NCBI GenBank assembly: GCA_021234155.1 | Contig: JAJEKV010000002.1 | Coordinates: 6,705,266-6,769,265 of the forward strand | Origin: Isoetes taiwanensis | Taxonomy: Eukaryota > Streptophyta > Lycopodiopsida > Isoetales > Isoetaceae | Length of the DNA: 64,000 bases | Direction of reading: 5' to 3' | Part shown: positions 10,780 to 22,441 of the stretch, piece by piece | Numbering within the stretch: position 1 is the first letter of the stretch | Layout of the letters: each line of letters opens with the position of its first letter | Notes under the pieces: generated by a model | What the model was told of the DNA's origin: nothing | Database searches by the model: none | What the model saw: only the letters and a program-made list of their open reading frames with translations | Position numbers and translations under genes: made by a program

Positions 10780-11925
10780 GTAGCATGGCAAAACCTAGTG
10801 GTAGATCTCCGGGAGTAGTAGATCGGTTTCTTCTTTAGGCTTAAACAACTCCGGAGACCAAGACGGCAAAATTAGATTCTCATGACCTCCTAATCTCCTT
10901 ACTATCTCGCCTTCTTCATTTGTTGTCGGTTGCTTGGTTCACCACAGCGCTGAGCGCTGAAACCGATGTCCGCTACACGATGTATGGTGTACTACTAGAT
11001 GCAACTCTTCCTCAAGAGGCAAATTGGAGGGATCTCAAGACGATCTTCACTTGATGGCCAATTTTCATTTTGTTTTACATCCCTCTTAGGCCACCGAATG
11101 AATGTGCCTACCGCTCACCACGTTATCTCCGCGGGATCGAAGCCTCGGTCGATGGGATCACTCGACCGGACCTCAATAGCTACATTTGAAGGATCTATTT
11201 CCTTCCCATGAAGAGTGGTTCTATTCAAAATATGTCCCCGCAACAATTGTCCTTCCTACTCAATAGGTTGTGCCACAGGGAAAATTGAACCCTGCTTCAA
11301 CTGCGCTTACACTTTTAGAACATATGAAATAGACTTAAAAAATAAGCAATAAATAAGCCAAAATGGGCTACCATTTAGTACAAAAAGAATAAATTTGGTC
11401 TAAATTTGCTAAATGGCCCATGGCTTTCATTTACCTAAATGTAAATGGTGCACTTGGGATCAAATGCAGGCTTCATGGCTTGATTTGTTCCAAATTCACA
11501 CCTATGAATCTGTCGCGGCACCATTTTCAACCTAATGGCTTATGGCTTCATTAAGACCCACCATTTTAAGGGTGTATTTAATTGAATGGCTACCGGCCAT
11601 TTGATCCAAGGTCACATGGGGCTTATTTGGTTAGCCCATCACAAAATCTACACGGTGCCTATGTTATGCATTCTTGCTCCCATTGCCGTGATATGTGTCA
11701 ATAAGAGCGTGCATGCATAACATGGGCACCACATTAACTTCTTTGCAATTGAAACCAAGGTTCTAGTTTCCCTAGCAAAAGATTCATATCAAAGATTTGA
11801 ACACGCCTATATACATGGCGCAATAGAACGTAATTCATACCTAAAACAAGTGGACTTACTTGATATTAGATAGATCCATAGTGGTATGTCCCGAGCAAGA
11901 TGGAACAGGAAATCACGCTGATCCC
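10780..11925. other. Spacer with aaatggc-rich stretch, no gene recognised
   Basis: No coding evidence. From about 11330 to 11640 the word aaatggc/gccattt and atttacctaaatg recur in both orientations, resembling a decayed tandem or inverted repeat like the one at 12.9-13.3 kb. The phrase gaaatagactt also occurs here (11327) and twice at 14.1-14.5 kb. Confidence 0.4.
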
Positions 11926-12110
11926 AAAGAGATATATTCGCAAAAAGAATGCGCCAAGAAGAGTTCGCCAAGAAGAAAGCGCCAAAGGATTCGCCAAGAA
12001 GAAAGCTTTTCAAGAAGGATTCGCTAAAAAGAAAGCGCCAAGAAGAATTGGCTAAGAAGAAAGTTTCAAGAATCAATTGATTTCGTGGAGCGCCAAGAAG
12101 AAAGCGCCTG
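11925..12110. repeat. Tandem repeat of gccaagaagaaagc units
   Basis: The word gccaagaagaaagcgcc or close variants (ttcgccaagaagaaagc, ggctaagaagaaag) recurs six to seven times with 15-40 bp spacing. The minus-strand frame over it (repeated FLANSSWR-like words) is a repeat artefact. Confidence 0.85.
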
Positions 12111-12939
12111 ATAGCACGCATGCGCCTTTGCAAAGTTTCCTCGTGCGCCTAAGAAAATACGCTTTGCGCGAGCAATGAGATCTAACAGCGGATTCGAAGC
12201 GCCGAACTGCGGGATTTAAAAACGCTCAAGGCTGCGGGTATAGTCGCATTAAGTGGTGCTACCGCGCCAAATGTTATGGTTTCAAAACGCCAACCTCAAA
12301 GCTCTTATCCAATTCAAATTTGGATGCGGCACTAAATTTCAATTTACGCGGATTTTGACTTTATGTTAATTAAGTGGGCGGCGGAATTTTGAATTTTATG
12401 TTCAAATTTGGGCTGCTGGCGTTAGGGCGGAAATATTCGAATTTCGTGGTTCAAATTGTGGCGGTATGGCTCGACCGCTAATGCATGGGTTGTGGCATGG
12501 GCCGGATCGCCACTCTCGCATGGGGCGGCATGTGGGCGGCCGGGCTGCATACTGATCGCCACCTGCATGGGCGGCATGGGCGGCTGGCCTTGGGCAGGCC
12601 AGCCTCGATGTACCATCGGTCCTAGCTGGTCACTGGTACAAAGAAAGGCCCACCCAAAGTTTGTTATGCCTAATTATTTTCCTCAAGCCTCTATCCTTGC
12701 TGATTCCAAACCTCCTAGCCGACCACCGGCCATCACAAATACTTAGTTTCTAAAGCAACCCTTCCGAAGTCCTTTGTTTTTAGTGTTTTCTCGCCTATCG
12801 GCCAGCTCACACACACATCTAGATACACACCAGTTTTTCTGACCAAATCCAAGGCCAAATGGAAATCGACACCCGAGCTCCTCGTATCGGGACAGCTAGC
12901 GCGACTCAAGGGACGTATAAGTTATCTACTTGATTGTTT
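12111..12939. other. GC-rich spacer with a perfect 9-bp stem-loop
   Basis: GC content rises at 12420-12620, with repeated gcatgggcggc words. A perfect inverted repeat ggctggcct / aggccagcc with a 5-base loop lies at 12582-12604. No coding or known RNA is recognised. Confidence 0.45.
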
Positions 12940-12949
12940 TTTGGGTTAA

Positions 12950-13275
12950 ATGCATACCGGCCATTTAGATGCCCTGCAACCACTTTAGGTCTTATAGTTG
13001 GATAAATGGCTTCTTACATGCCATTTGGATGACTGAAAGTGCACTTTTAGGAGTCAACTTACTTTAGGATGCCCTCGTAGCTTACTAAATGGTCTTGTTA
13101 AGTTACTAAATGGCTTTACGGCTTCATTTGACGCCTATTAGCTTACCATAGGGCTCGTTGTTGGCAAATGTTCTTGGGCCATTTGATGTCTATTAGCTTA
13201 CCATAGGGCCTTGTTATTAAGTAAATGGCTTATGGCGCTTATTTAATGTCTATTAGCATACATTTGGGACTTGTT
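12950..13275. repeat. Tandem repeat, about 60 bp unit (tgtctattagcttaccataggg)
   Basis: Three to five imperfect head-to-tail units contain aaatggctt...atttgatgtctattag, then cttaccataggg, then cttgttgttggc. The last three, starting at about 13110, 13170 and 13222, are clearest; earlier ones are more diverged. Confidence 0.82.
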
Positions 13276-13289
13276 GTTGGCAATATTAA

Positions 13290-13900
13290 CACTAATGGAG
13301 CCATTCGCGATATGTGAGTTCTTCCTACAACGTAGTCGCTTATTTCAGCTGAGTTTTTCACTCTCTTCCAAATCCATCTTCCTAATATCGGGGAGGGGCT
13401 CGGATCTGGTGGGAGGGTCTCGCGACAAACGCAGTGTTCTACCCTTAAACCGCTCCATTTGCTTATACACCGACCCCGATGCAAATGGCGCCATGGCGCG
13501 GCCGCTTCAGTCATCCCCGCCCCGCTGAAAGCAAAACCGCATTTAATTGGGCACTGGCTGCATATACCGGCATATGTATCGCCATTGAGGTAGCTCTCGC
13601 TTCTCGCTTTGCCAGCCTCAGAGTGTTTCTACGAATGGAAATTTCCACCCGCCCGGAAAGCCAGCCTTCCTTCGCAAACCATCTTCCTCAATATTGGCGG
13701 GCGGGAGGCTTGACTGGTGGAGGCCTCTCGCGACCAAACGCGCAGCGGAAAGGCAATACGAATCAGCTTCCATGTGATGTAATCGACTCCGGGAGCAAAC
13801 CCCATTGTTCCGGCTTCTGCTTCGCTAAAACCATTTACCGCCGCTTCTTTGTTACACGATGCCCCTTTGTTGCACGGCGTCACGCATGGAAACATTAATT
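13290..13900. repeat. Diverged direct duplication, about 305 bp period
   Basis: The segment with tccatcttcctaatat...ggtgggagggtctcgcgacaaacg (about 13370-13435) recurs as accatcttcctcaatat...ggtggaggcctctcgcgaccaaacg (about 13679-13742). Alignment continues weakly on both sides. The 139-codon plus-strand frame at 13479-13898 has no recognised domain. Confidence 0.6.
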
Positions 13901-14580
13901 AATCCACTGCATCTATCATGCCGAGTAGACGTGCACTGCGCACAAAGTAATGGGTGAGCCCCTAATGCTACATGTGCCTCGAAGGAGATTGTAATATATC
14001 TTCTCCTTATACGCAGAGACGTAATCTTAAATAGTGCTCTACCTCTACTTAGCCAAAATCTTGGGTCAACATGGAAGATGGTTGCTGGGCAGCCACAAGG
14101 AAAGGTGGAAAAAAAAAAAATTAAGGAAACTTTTTATATACAAAGTGGTGAAATAGACTTGGCTAAAGTATACAAAAAGTTGAGGGGTGAAAGTGCTTCT
14201 AATGTTTAGTCAAACCACCTACACCAGACTTTCTCAATGCTTATTAAACCTTTTATTCAAAAAAACTTATCTTTTGACTATTTCGCAACTAATTCTAAGA
14301 TCTAAATATTAACCCAATTACAATAAATATGGGGTTATAAGGATAAAGTACACTAAACTTTGACGAAAGCTCTAATTTTTGGCTAAACTTTCTAAATTTT
14401 GGCAGTTACACTTTCTTTGCAAATTAGAAGCAAGTCAAATTTAAATGGAGGTGGGGCGTGAAATAGACTTGGGCTAAAATTTTATTTTTTAGCCCAAAAA
14501 GAGCCAAGGCTTAGCCAATTTTTTCCAAATGAGGCCAAAATTTCATTTGAAGCAAGTTTGAACAATTTTTCTATGGTCGC
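13901..14580. other. AT-rich spacer, no gene recognised
   Basis: It contains an A-run at 14109-14120 and two copies of gtg(gggc)gtgaaatagacttgg (about 14145 and 14450). Otherwise featureless. Confidence 0.4.
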
Positions 14581-14639
14581 AGGATTGGATCCGTGGTGGT
14601 AAGGAGGATACCTTGGAAGCGTAGAATAAATTGTTCACT

Positions 14640-16020
14640 ATGGACTGGAAGTTTTATGATCCCATCAGAATGTCCGGCTATAGCATTGCAAATGTAGTCG
14701 GGTTCGGGCGGCGAAGCAAGGTCAAGTATTGCCGCATAACAGCTTTGAAGAAGTCAGACATTAAAAGGCCCACAAGAAAGTCTTGAGGGGCTTTATGATT
14801 CTTCGCAATCGGATGAACGAGTCGAAAACTCGCCATTCGCTGTCGGGCATTAGCCCGTGCCAGAAAACTACTCCGCCATTGTGGACACGGCCCGCTAAAA
14901 CAAGTAGCAAGAAGAAGACAAGACAACCTAAGGAGACACCCGCAATGGATGTATGACCCTCATCTTCTACCGAGGATGCTGGGCCAGAACCCTCGGGAGG
15001 GAAGAAAAGGCGGCGGCAAGAGGAAAGTTAAGAGAAAGAAGAGGCAGTTTAAGAAGGAAGAGAAGGAAGAGGAGGAAGAGGAAGTGAGGAAGAGAAGGAA
15101 GAGAAGAAAAAGGAAGAGAAGGAAAGGGAAGAGAAAGATAAGAAGGAAAAAGAAGGAAAAGAAAAGGAAAGGGAAAGAAAAGGGATAGGGAAGGCAAGGG
15201 GCGGAAGGAAGGAAAGGCTAAAAACAGAAAAGGAGGAAAGGAAGTGGAGATAGAGGAAATGGATGGGAAAAAGAAGAAGAAGCATGTGCTGGAGAGACCC
15301 TCGGAGAAGGAGAGGACACCTAAAAACGAAGGGAGGTTTTACCTCGACTCCAAGTCCCCGCTGGAAGTCCTACAAAGTGGTGCAGGAACCTCCGCAGCCC
15401 GCTGCATAGCCAGAACCCGCTGTGGACACACCGCCAAAAAGGGTCCACATTAAGAAGCCGAGCTGTACAGGGCTCACATTAAGAATCGCCAAAGACTTTG
15501 CTAGGAGGTGCCTTCAAATCTTAAGGTGGAAAGGTCAAGAGGAAAAGATTCGGGCAGAGAATACAATCGCGAAAAAAATTTACGCATCACCTGCGATCCG
15601 CTTTCCCTCCGGGTGTCAGCATTTATAAAAAAAATAGACGCAGTTCAAATCCATACTGGCGGGCCAAAGAAATCCAATTAATATGGAGCACGCCAAAACA
15701 TTAGTGGAGTCCTTTCGTAGAGACCCACATCCAGTTGTTCACCTCGGGCCGATGTGATTCCATTCCGCTAATCCCTCACAAACAAACTGGTCGCTAAAAC
15801 CGAGGATGACCTCATGGGGGATGCACTATTATATAATGAAATAAAATTTGTCTGGCTATGGTCAGCCAAATTTTGTATGTAGAAGACTTTACGCTGAAAA
15901 GTCTCAAGAGCAAATGTCAAAGATTTATCTTCAACGGACAAGCCGAGTCTTATCAAACGGTAGAATGCCCGCAGCTCAATTCACAGGAAGTCAATGATAT
16001 CATCATGAAGACTATTTTCA
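14640..16020 (+). pseudogene. Degenerate coding remnant with a Lys/Glu/Arg-rich central tract
   Basis: Plus-strand frames give protein-like text in order: FMILRNRMNESKTRHSL (about 14795-14845), a disordered stretch with SSKKKTRQPKETP and SSTEDAGPEPSGGKKRRR (about 14895-15015), an all-purine K/E/R tract (15010-15240), EVEIEEMDGKKKKKHVLERP (about 15244-15300), then KVVQEPPQPAA, one TAG stop, and PEPAVDTPPKRVHIKKP (about 15373-15460), continuing open to 15628. Such a charged disordered region followed by Pro-rich text is typical of nuclear or Gag-like proteins. No known domain is recognised, and several frameshifts break it. It may be part of a retroelement or a host gene with intron losses and errors. 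Confidence 0.35.
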
Positions 16021-18185
16021 AAGAGCCTCATTGATAATATAACCCACCGCGCAGCAATATGCCTCTATGCGTGAAGCCTCGATCCATCTGACGCTGGCAG
16101 CCACGCCTCAACCATACAAGGTACATACCGCTGTAATCTTGGCAAGATTAACAAAATGGTGGCCAGCGCCATTTAGTGAGGAAGTGCTGGCGCCATTTAA
16201 TGAGCAAAATGGCGTTTTACGGCCATTTCCTTCAAATGTCGCTCGCTGGCTAACTTCTTGTTGTTTCCAAATAAGTATTTGGCTTCAGCTGAAGCCATGC
16301 TGCGGTAAGCATCCAAAAGATTTCAACTGGGTCTTCATGCCGTGAGGATATTTTCATTTATTCATGTCCCTATGGAACTTGTGGAAATCTTGCAAGCTGC
16401 AAGATAACAAGGGACAAACTATTACTTGTAATCGGGCGTAAAGATCATGACTACTACCGCACTCCACCGAGGTGCATGAGGGTCTCACTTCACGTAAGAT
16501 CGCCGGGTTTTGTCTCCGTGAAGCGCCGGATGGGAAGACCTTCGCCAAGGTCACCAAAGGATTATATATTGGTGTAAAGCACTTCTTCAAGGCAAGGGCA
16601 AAGATGACAAGGATCCAGTACCCTTCTTGAAGAAGGAGATTTTTGAATAATGCGGAAGGATAATGCCGAGGCTCAAATCCTTCACCGTCTCGCGACGCAG
16701 CGTCGGGCTCGAGGATGCCGCACTACTTCTATGGCCACCCTTGCAGTTAGTGGGTTTGTCCGGAGGCATGCAGCGCGCCGCAACGCACCAGCCTTGCAAG
16801 ATTCATAACGCAATGCCGCCTTTGGTAAACCGGCACTCCTCAAGGCGGTTGAAACCCCAATGTATGTACAGGGGCGTTGCTCGCACTGCACTGACCTTGA
16901 TTGCCTCGACACTTCAGAGAGTTTCCAATGTGTACAAACCACACTATCTAATTTCTTTAATACATCCGTAGCGTAAACACCACAAACCGATTCTTTTCCG
17001 GATAGTGGTCTTTGCAAGGCCGTAGCATAACCTTTTATCTTCATCCGTGAGTGGATGATCCGGATTCCGTGATCCGCGAGTTTTTATTGGCACGCATGAG
17101 GATCTACTTCACAAAAATCCTGCCCCGTGAGTTCAGAGGTCCATGCACTGTAGTGCACGCCTGCTTCAAAAATTCGTGCCACTGCAGTATTCCGCCGATG
17201 TAATTGACTCAAATTCCCTTCAACGGACATCCTCAAGAACCGCCGCCTCGTGCCTAACGGCGAAGACGGCGAGGGGAGTCCGAGGCTATGGCGCGTGAAA
17301 GCTCGCAACAGCGTATTCAGCATACCGCAAGGCTTTACAAGGGACACATAATCATAAGAAAACCAAATTCGGGCCCACATGCTCCTACCTCGCGTAAAAT
17401 GGTGTACCGGGCCAGAAATTGTGTTTGTTTGATTACTTCTCCTTCGTGGTTCTTTTGGCCGCTTCATTGATGAATAAGAGATTTTGCATTGTGTTCGAAG
17501 TGACCCTAAGCGCAGCGGTGAGTGCCTAAGGTGTAGAGATTCTTTGATAGGCTTCGAATCGCCATCAATCCTCGCATTACCGCAGCTAGCCTGCCTGCAG
17601 ACAAAGGTGCCGCTGTTGAATAGCCGAGATCCACCTAATCCAGATGCCAAGCTCCACCCGATGTGGACTATGATGTGATCAAGAACAATACACCCGACTG
17701 ACTTTCTTAGTGATCCCAGCTTTCATCACACAAATTGCTCGAAAGAGCTTCAGTAGATCCTATGGTTGCTTCTTCTAGCCATGGCGCCGGCAATACTCTT
17801 GGGAACCCGATCCCCATATGGAACCCATCCCGACAGCGGCACCCGATCCTCGGCGCGCGAACCTCGAATTTTGTGTGATTGTAATTTAAATTGTACAATA
17901 ATACTTTTGTAAAACGTATCTCTTTCGAGTCCTTGCCTCATAGGGCAAATTTTTGATATGCAAAATCTATGAATTTGGAATTTTTAACTAATTTTGTGAT
18001 GTTGTGTTTCTTTAGCTTTATATGCAAATCAAGTATTTTTAATGGCCAATAAATGACGTTTTTAGAGGCATATTTTTCTTAAATGGCTTATAATTGCTCA
18101 AAAAATTGGCATAAAATGGACTAAAAAGGATTTTCGTTCCTAATTGGAATCACGAAATTTCTCATTTTAATGAAATTGTGCTTTA
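16021..18185. other. Long spacer, no gene recognised
   Basis: GC is moderately high to about 17.9 kb, then AT-rich. Frames of up to 188 codons (17084-17650, minus) were read on both strands and show no domain or coding-like regularity. Two short direct words, agcgccatttagtgagga and ggcgccatttaatgagca (16167 and 16190), form a 23-bp local repeat. Confidence 0.4.
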
Positions 18186-18189
18186 ATGT

Positions 18190-19260
18190 ATATTGCCTGT
18201 ATATTATTAATGGCAGATCTAGGCCCATTTTATTATACCATGCTCAATACAAAGCAGCATAAAAATACGGGGCCATATGCACAAAGTAGCGTTAAAATGC
18301 ATTATGCACACAGTGGAAGATTAATATGCAGCATTTGATAGGCCCCTTAAATCATTTAACTTAAACGTGGAATGCCAAGTAGAACACTCCTATGAAATAG
18401 CATAAAATACCAAGTATAATATATCAAGGAAATAGCATAAAATGCAACAAGGAAATAACATCAAATACAACATAAAATATAACTAGGAGAAGGCACAAAA
18501 CATGAACCATGCAGCAACAACATTCTATCCTAAGCATCTCCTACCTAAATTAAACCACAACCATAGAACAAATTATGGGTATTGTCTAAATTCAATCCGA
18601 TTTTTAGATAATTTAGACTGTAATCTGGACAGATCTGCCTAATCCAAAATATGCCTATTGTGCTAAGTCGTAATAGTAAGAAATAAACCATGAGTAAACC
18701 TCATTGAGTGGTATCTCCTCTTCAATTAAATCGCCCTCATCACTTTTGCCGTAATCAGCTACATATTCAATTTACCCTTCCTGCCGCTTCTTGGTCTTGC
18801 CTGCATTTTTGCAGTGATTTTGAACATGGCCGGAGAGTAGGATGAATTCTCGCGGATGCTCAGCTAATCGTGCCGTGATCTGTTAGATCAATATTATGCA
18901 ATTTGCGTGAGTTCCACCACTGGCCTTGAAGCGCCGAGGGCTAGGGTGCTCAATCCCTGCCTTTCTCAGTTCAATGAGTTTATGCCTAGTATGGCCCCTG
19001 TTTTGGAATCCCTCAGGGTCGTCCAGCCATATCTACCTCTAAGCAGCAAACTAGTAGATGATCCTTATATAGCTGGCATAACTTCGTCTGATGCCTTAAT
19101 CCGCCCATTAGTCTGTTGTATTAAGCTTTAATTTTCATCTTACAAGAAAGCTACGACCAAATCTAGGCCGCCAGATTAATACCTGTATCTGCTTGTGGCT
19201 GGCGATCCGGCCAGCTTAGCGCATCTTTTATAACAGAAATGATTCTGTTACACATATATC
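18190..19260. repeat. Dispersed repeat B, copy 1 (uninterrupted)
   Basis: It aligns in the same orientation with 25137-27390, starting at atgtatattg and ending near cacatatat. Copy 1 is continuous through catgcagcaacaacattcta and ctcctacctaaatt (18510-18560), whereas copy 2 is split there by about 1.2 kb. On the minus strand of the right half, a short acidic segment (ending SASDEDDLIEEEIP in copy 2) looks like the end of a coding region, so repeat B may be part of a DNA transposon or retroelement. The family is not identified. Confidence 0.85.
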
Positions 19261-19690
19261 CAGCTGTAATTAGATCGAAAATGCCATGCAATTCGTTCAC
19301 TTCCGCCATATCTTTAGGGTTAAGCCACTCCATCGGATTTTTATATTAGGGTTCATACAAAGAAAGTAATGGTTACAACGCGGAGGCTGTGTGAATAAAT
19401 ATTCCATGTATCATATTTAATAATCTTATGAAATTAAAGCCCAATGGTTTCTGTATAGGTTCCTACCAAGTGTATTGTGGCCATATCTTCCCATACTAGA
19501 ATTAAGAGATAAAGGTAGAGAAGCTTAGGTTTGGTTTAGTCCATGATGCTTTCGGTGCATTCATCCTTCACGTGCAAGTTATGTAGATACTTTTCATGTT
19601 CGTTTAACCTTAGATAATGCTAAATACAGTCCATATGCTTCGATCTCCTTGAGTAAATATGATCCACTTATCCTTAAATTAGGTGCCCCC
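19261..19690. other. Spacer between repeat B and a tandem pair
   Basis: AT-rich, no coding or repeat recognised. Confidence 0.4.
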
Positions 19691-19694
19691 AACA

Positions 19695-20425
19695 CCTAGG
19701 GTTATTGCCTTCAAAGGTTTATGCAACTTGTCCATAGACAACTATTAACATATTCAAATGGCAATAATCCGGCCTCACATGCATTTATACACTTCCTCAA
19801 CCTTTTATCCAAAGATTTAGCCTACGTCGCATTATGGCCAGGCCCTTAGACATGGCATAGAGATATTCTGTATGGCACCATAATTCTGGTAACTAGCTGA
19901 GCTTTGCCAGATAGTTTGACATCCTGTGTCAAGATTTCCTTTGCTAGTATAAGTAAAACCTATAATAGGTCTGTAACTTAACTGTTCCTACAGTTCTAAG
20001 TATTAGAGGTAGGGACGTTAGGCCACATAAGACTATAGTATAAAAATTATGAGCACAGGAGACCTCTCAGGTTATTGCCATCAAAGCTTAATATTATTTG
20101 TCTAGAAACAAATATTAACTTATTCATATGGTACAATCTGCCTGTCATGTGACCATCATTGTCCAGTGTTTAGGCCTACAGCTGCATTATGGCCAGGCCA
20201 ATAGATGTCGCCTAGAGATATTCAGCATGGCACCATATTTCTGGTATCAAACTAGGTCAAACCTCTTGTGCCCAGATTTCCCTTGCTAGTATCTGTACAT
20301 CCTTTACTAGGTCTGTAAGTCAACTATTCTAACAGTGCTAAGTATTAGAGGTTGGGACCTTAGGGTATATAAGACTATAGTACAGAGTCAATGAGCAGAG
20401 GAGACCAGTGGAACTCATATATATA
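19695..20425. repeat. Tandem pair, about 370 bp unit
   Basis: Unit 1 begins with gggttattgccttcaaagg (about 19699) and unit 2 with aggttattgccatcaaagc (about 20069). Shared words include gcattatggccaggcc, tagagatattc, ggcaccata, tagtattagaggt and aagactatagta in the same order. Divergence is moderate with small indels. It lies just downstream (3' side) of the minus-strand reverse transcriptase. Confidence 0.88.
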
Positions 20426-20481
20426 AATCCCTGCCTCCTACCGGAAGGCAGATAAGGTCCCGTAGGTTAGCAAAAAGGATT

Positions 20482-20513
20482 GGAGGATCCCTTTGCTAGC
20501 AAAGGGACCCTCC
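20482..20513. repeat. 32-bp near-perfect palindrome
   Basis: The arms ggaggatccctttgct and agcaaagggaccctcc pair over 16 bp with a single mismatch. It sits between the tandem pair and the 3' end of the reverse transcriptase frame, so it could be a hairpin in the element's 3' untranslated region. It does not show a hammerhead ribozyme core. Confidence 0.7.
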
Positions 20514-20535
20514 TGCCGACTGAATAGTCTATATG

Positions 20536-22441
20536 CTAGAAATAAAGACTTAGATTATTAAGCATATGGGAAATACAACTGATGTAAACCGATGCATTTA
20601 ATATAGAGCAGAAATACCATGAGAACTTAAGCTCGAATATGAGGATACTCATATCATATTTCAGTCCGGGAAATGATTGCTCCAGCAGAGTTTTAGTGAC
20701 CTTGTGCCAAATATCCTTCTTCCTGAAGCCTTTGCTTATGAAAATGTTCATAAGATCCAGTATGTCACTAGCTGCCCGAATGGGATTATTGTGGGCATAA
20801 AGAAATGGCTGTAGTTGGGAGATGACGACATTGCACGCCATCAAATATGGCCTGCAACTGCTTGCATGGATATATTTTGACACAGTGAATGGTAGTTTGG
20901 ATCTCTTGTCAAATCTGTACAGCGCATAGATGCCCGCATGTGGTGCAAAGATTTCAATACTGATATTCAGAAAATCAATTTTTCTTCCCATGGTTCTGTC
21001 ACCTGCATCATATATCGTTTCATCCTTAATGCCAAGATGCTCTAGATTGTATATCCTCATCTCTTCTTTGTCCTTTTCTGCAATGCCAAGGTATTTTCTA
21101 ATATGTGGGTTATTGATTCCCAAAATGTCGTCCATATATCTAAAAGTGTTACTAAACGTGGAAGTTTTCCCCGCCAGAATCTCAAAGGCAATTAAGGTTT
21201 CATGATGAACTTGAGCTCAAACCAAAGTTGGCGCAGGGTATTACATCATCCGTATTTGCCGCTAAAACCCATTGGAATCCCCTTAATTTGTTTCCCGTGA
21301 TATCAAGTATACATAACTGCATAACAACCGCTTAAGAGCCATGTTTAATTTTGTAAACTTGTCCTTATCCAAATTTTGTCCAAGAGTCTTCCCATCGTGG
21401 ACCTTGCATTTCCATGTTATTACTACGCCCCATTGTTGCTAACATGGTACCATGTCAAAACTCCTATGTCGCTATTTTTAAATTTCCATGCAGATTGATA
21501 ATCTGTTGCAAAGACATTACATATACTCATGTTCTCCATCCAATGGGATATTTTCAGAGACTTTGTGATATCTGCCAGAAACACACGTAGATCTTTTAGA
21601 GGTAAGTTAAAACAACATCATAGATGGAGTTACAGTCCATGAAGCTCTCCCGATCTTATTAGACATGAACAAGCTGTCAAGCTTTGCATTTCTCCCAACA
21701 TATATCGTGCCATATATCAATAATAAGATTTAATCCCGATGCTAGGATGGAGGCTGGGCCGTGGAGAAAAATCGCTTCATGTGCATTTGTAATCCATCCA
21801 GATTCGACTTATGTGCGCTTTAAAAACCTTGGTAGAAGATATGGCATGTTAATGCTAGAGTAGTGTCCATCACCAAGTATCTCTTGTAAGTCAGCCAGAA
21901 TATTGTTAACAAGGTCCTCCTGTTCTATGTCTAGCTTAGCAAAATCATTACTCTCAAGTCTTTTAGTAGCAGCTTCCCTTATATGAATAGGGCAAATGAA
22001 AGCAGGGTTATTTGCAGCTTTGTCAACTGCTGCAGTGTAAAGATTATTGACAATCCACTCTATATTTTTAACAACCTTTTCATCTTGGATATGAAATTTC
22101 TTCATGAGTCCCGAGTTAGCTTTAATGAAAGCTTTTGCCCCGCCACTCTAGCCCTTTTTAAGCATAACTTCCCACATTCTTCAATTGCTTTTGCATCGCT
22201 TCACTTCTTCCGCTATGTACTTGTGTATCGTAAAGAATTGCTCAATGGTATCTTCCATTTCAGCTTTGAATCTTCCGTGGTAAAGGGCAAATCGTATGTG
22301 ATTCAAACCCAAGTGCAAACCCTCAGTTGTTTCCAAAGTTTTATTATGCACAATATTTAAATCAAGAGTTCTAATATGACCAATGGAAGTAGGATCAATA
22401 TATTTCTTAAGTCTGTGGATGCAAATATGGTATGCATACAA
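20536..22441 (-). pseudogene. Reverse transcriptase, Penelope-like type, frame-broken
   Basis: Minus-strand fragments follow the order expected for a retroelement reverse transcriptase. N-terminal: LDLNIVHNKTLETTEGL (about 22375-22320); VDKAANNPAFIC (22026-21991); MPYLLPRFLKR (about 21850-21818); GWITNAHEAIF (about 21800-21768). Motif A: FLADIT (about 21585-21562) then ENIPLDGE (about 21555-21532). Motif B: QIKGIPMGFS (21290-21261). Motif C: YMDDILGIN (21138-21112), with the two catalytic aspartates. The thumb follows in an open 199-codon frame: FDKRSKLPF, SKYIHASSCRP, ISQLQPFLYAHN, ISKGFRKKDI. These C-terminal words and the DKA..N motif are what I recall from Penelope-like elements. Stops and frameshifts lie between 22.1 and 21.15 kb. 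No GIY-YIG endonuclease is seen downstream, so it is truncated or of the endonuclease-lacking kind. Confidence 0.7.

Noticed and set aside
17084-17650. 188-codon minus-strand frame
   Set aside because: Ordinary length for chance in a GC-richer stretch; no recognised motif and no neighbouring coding signal.
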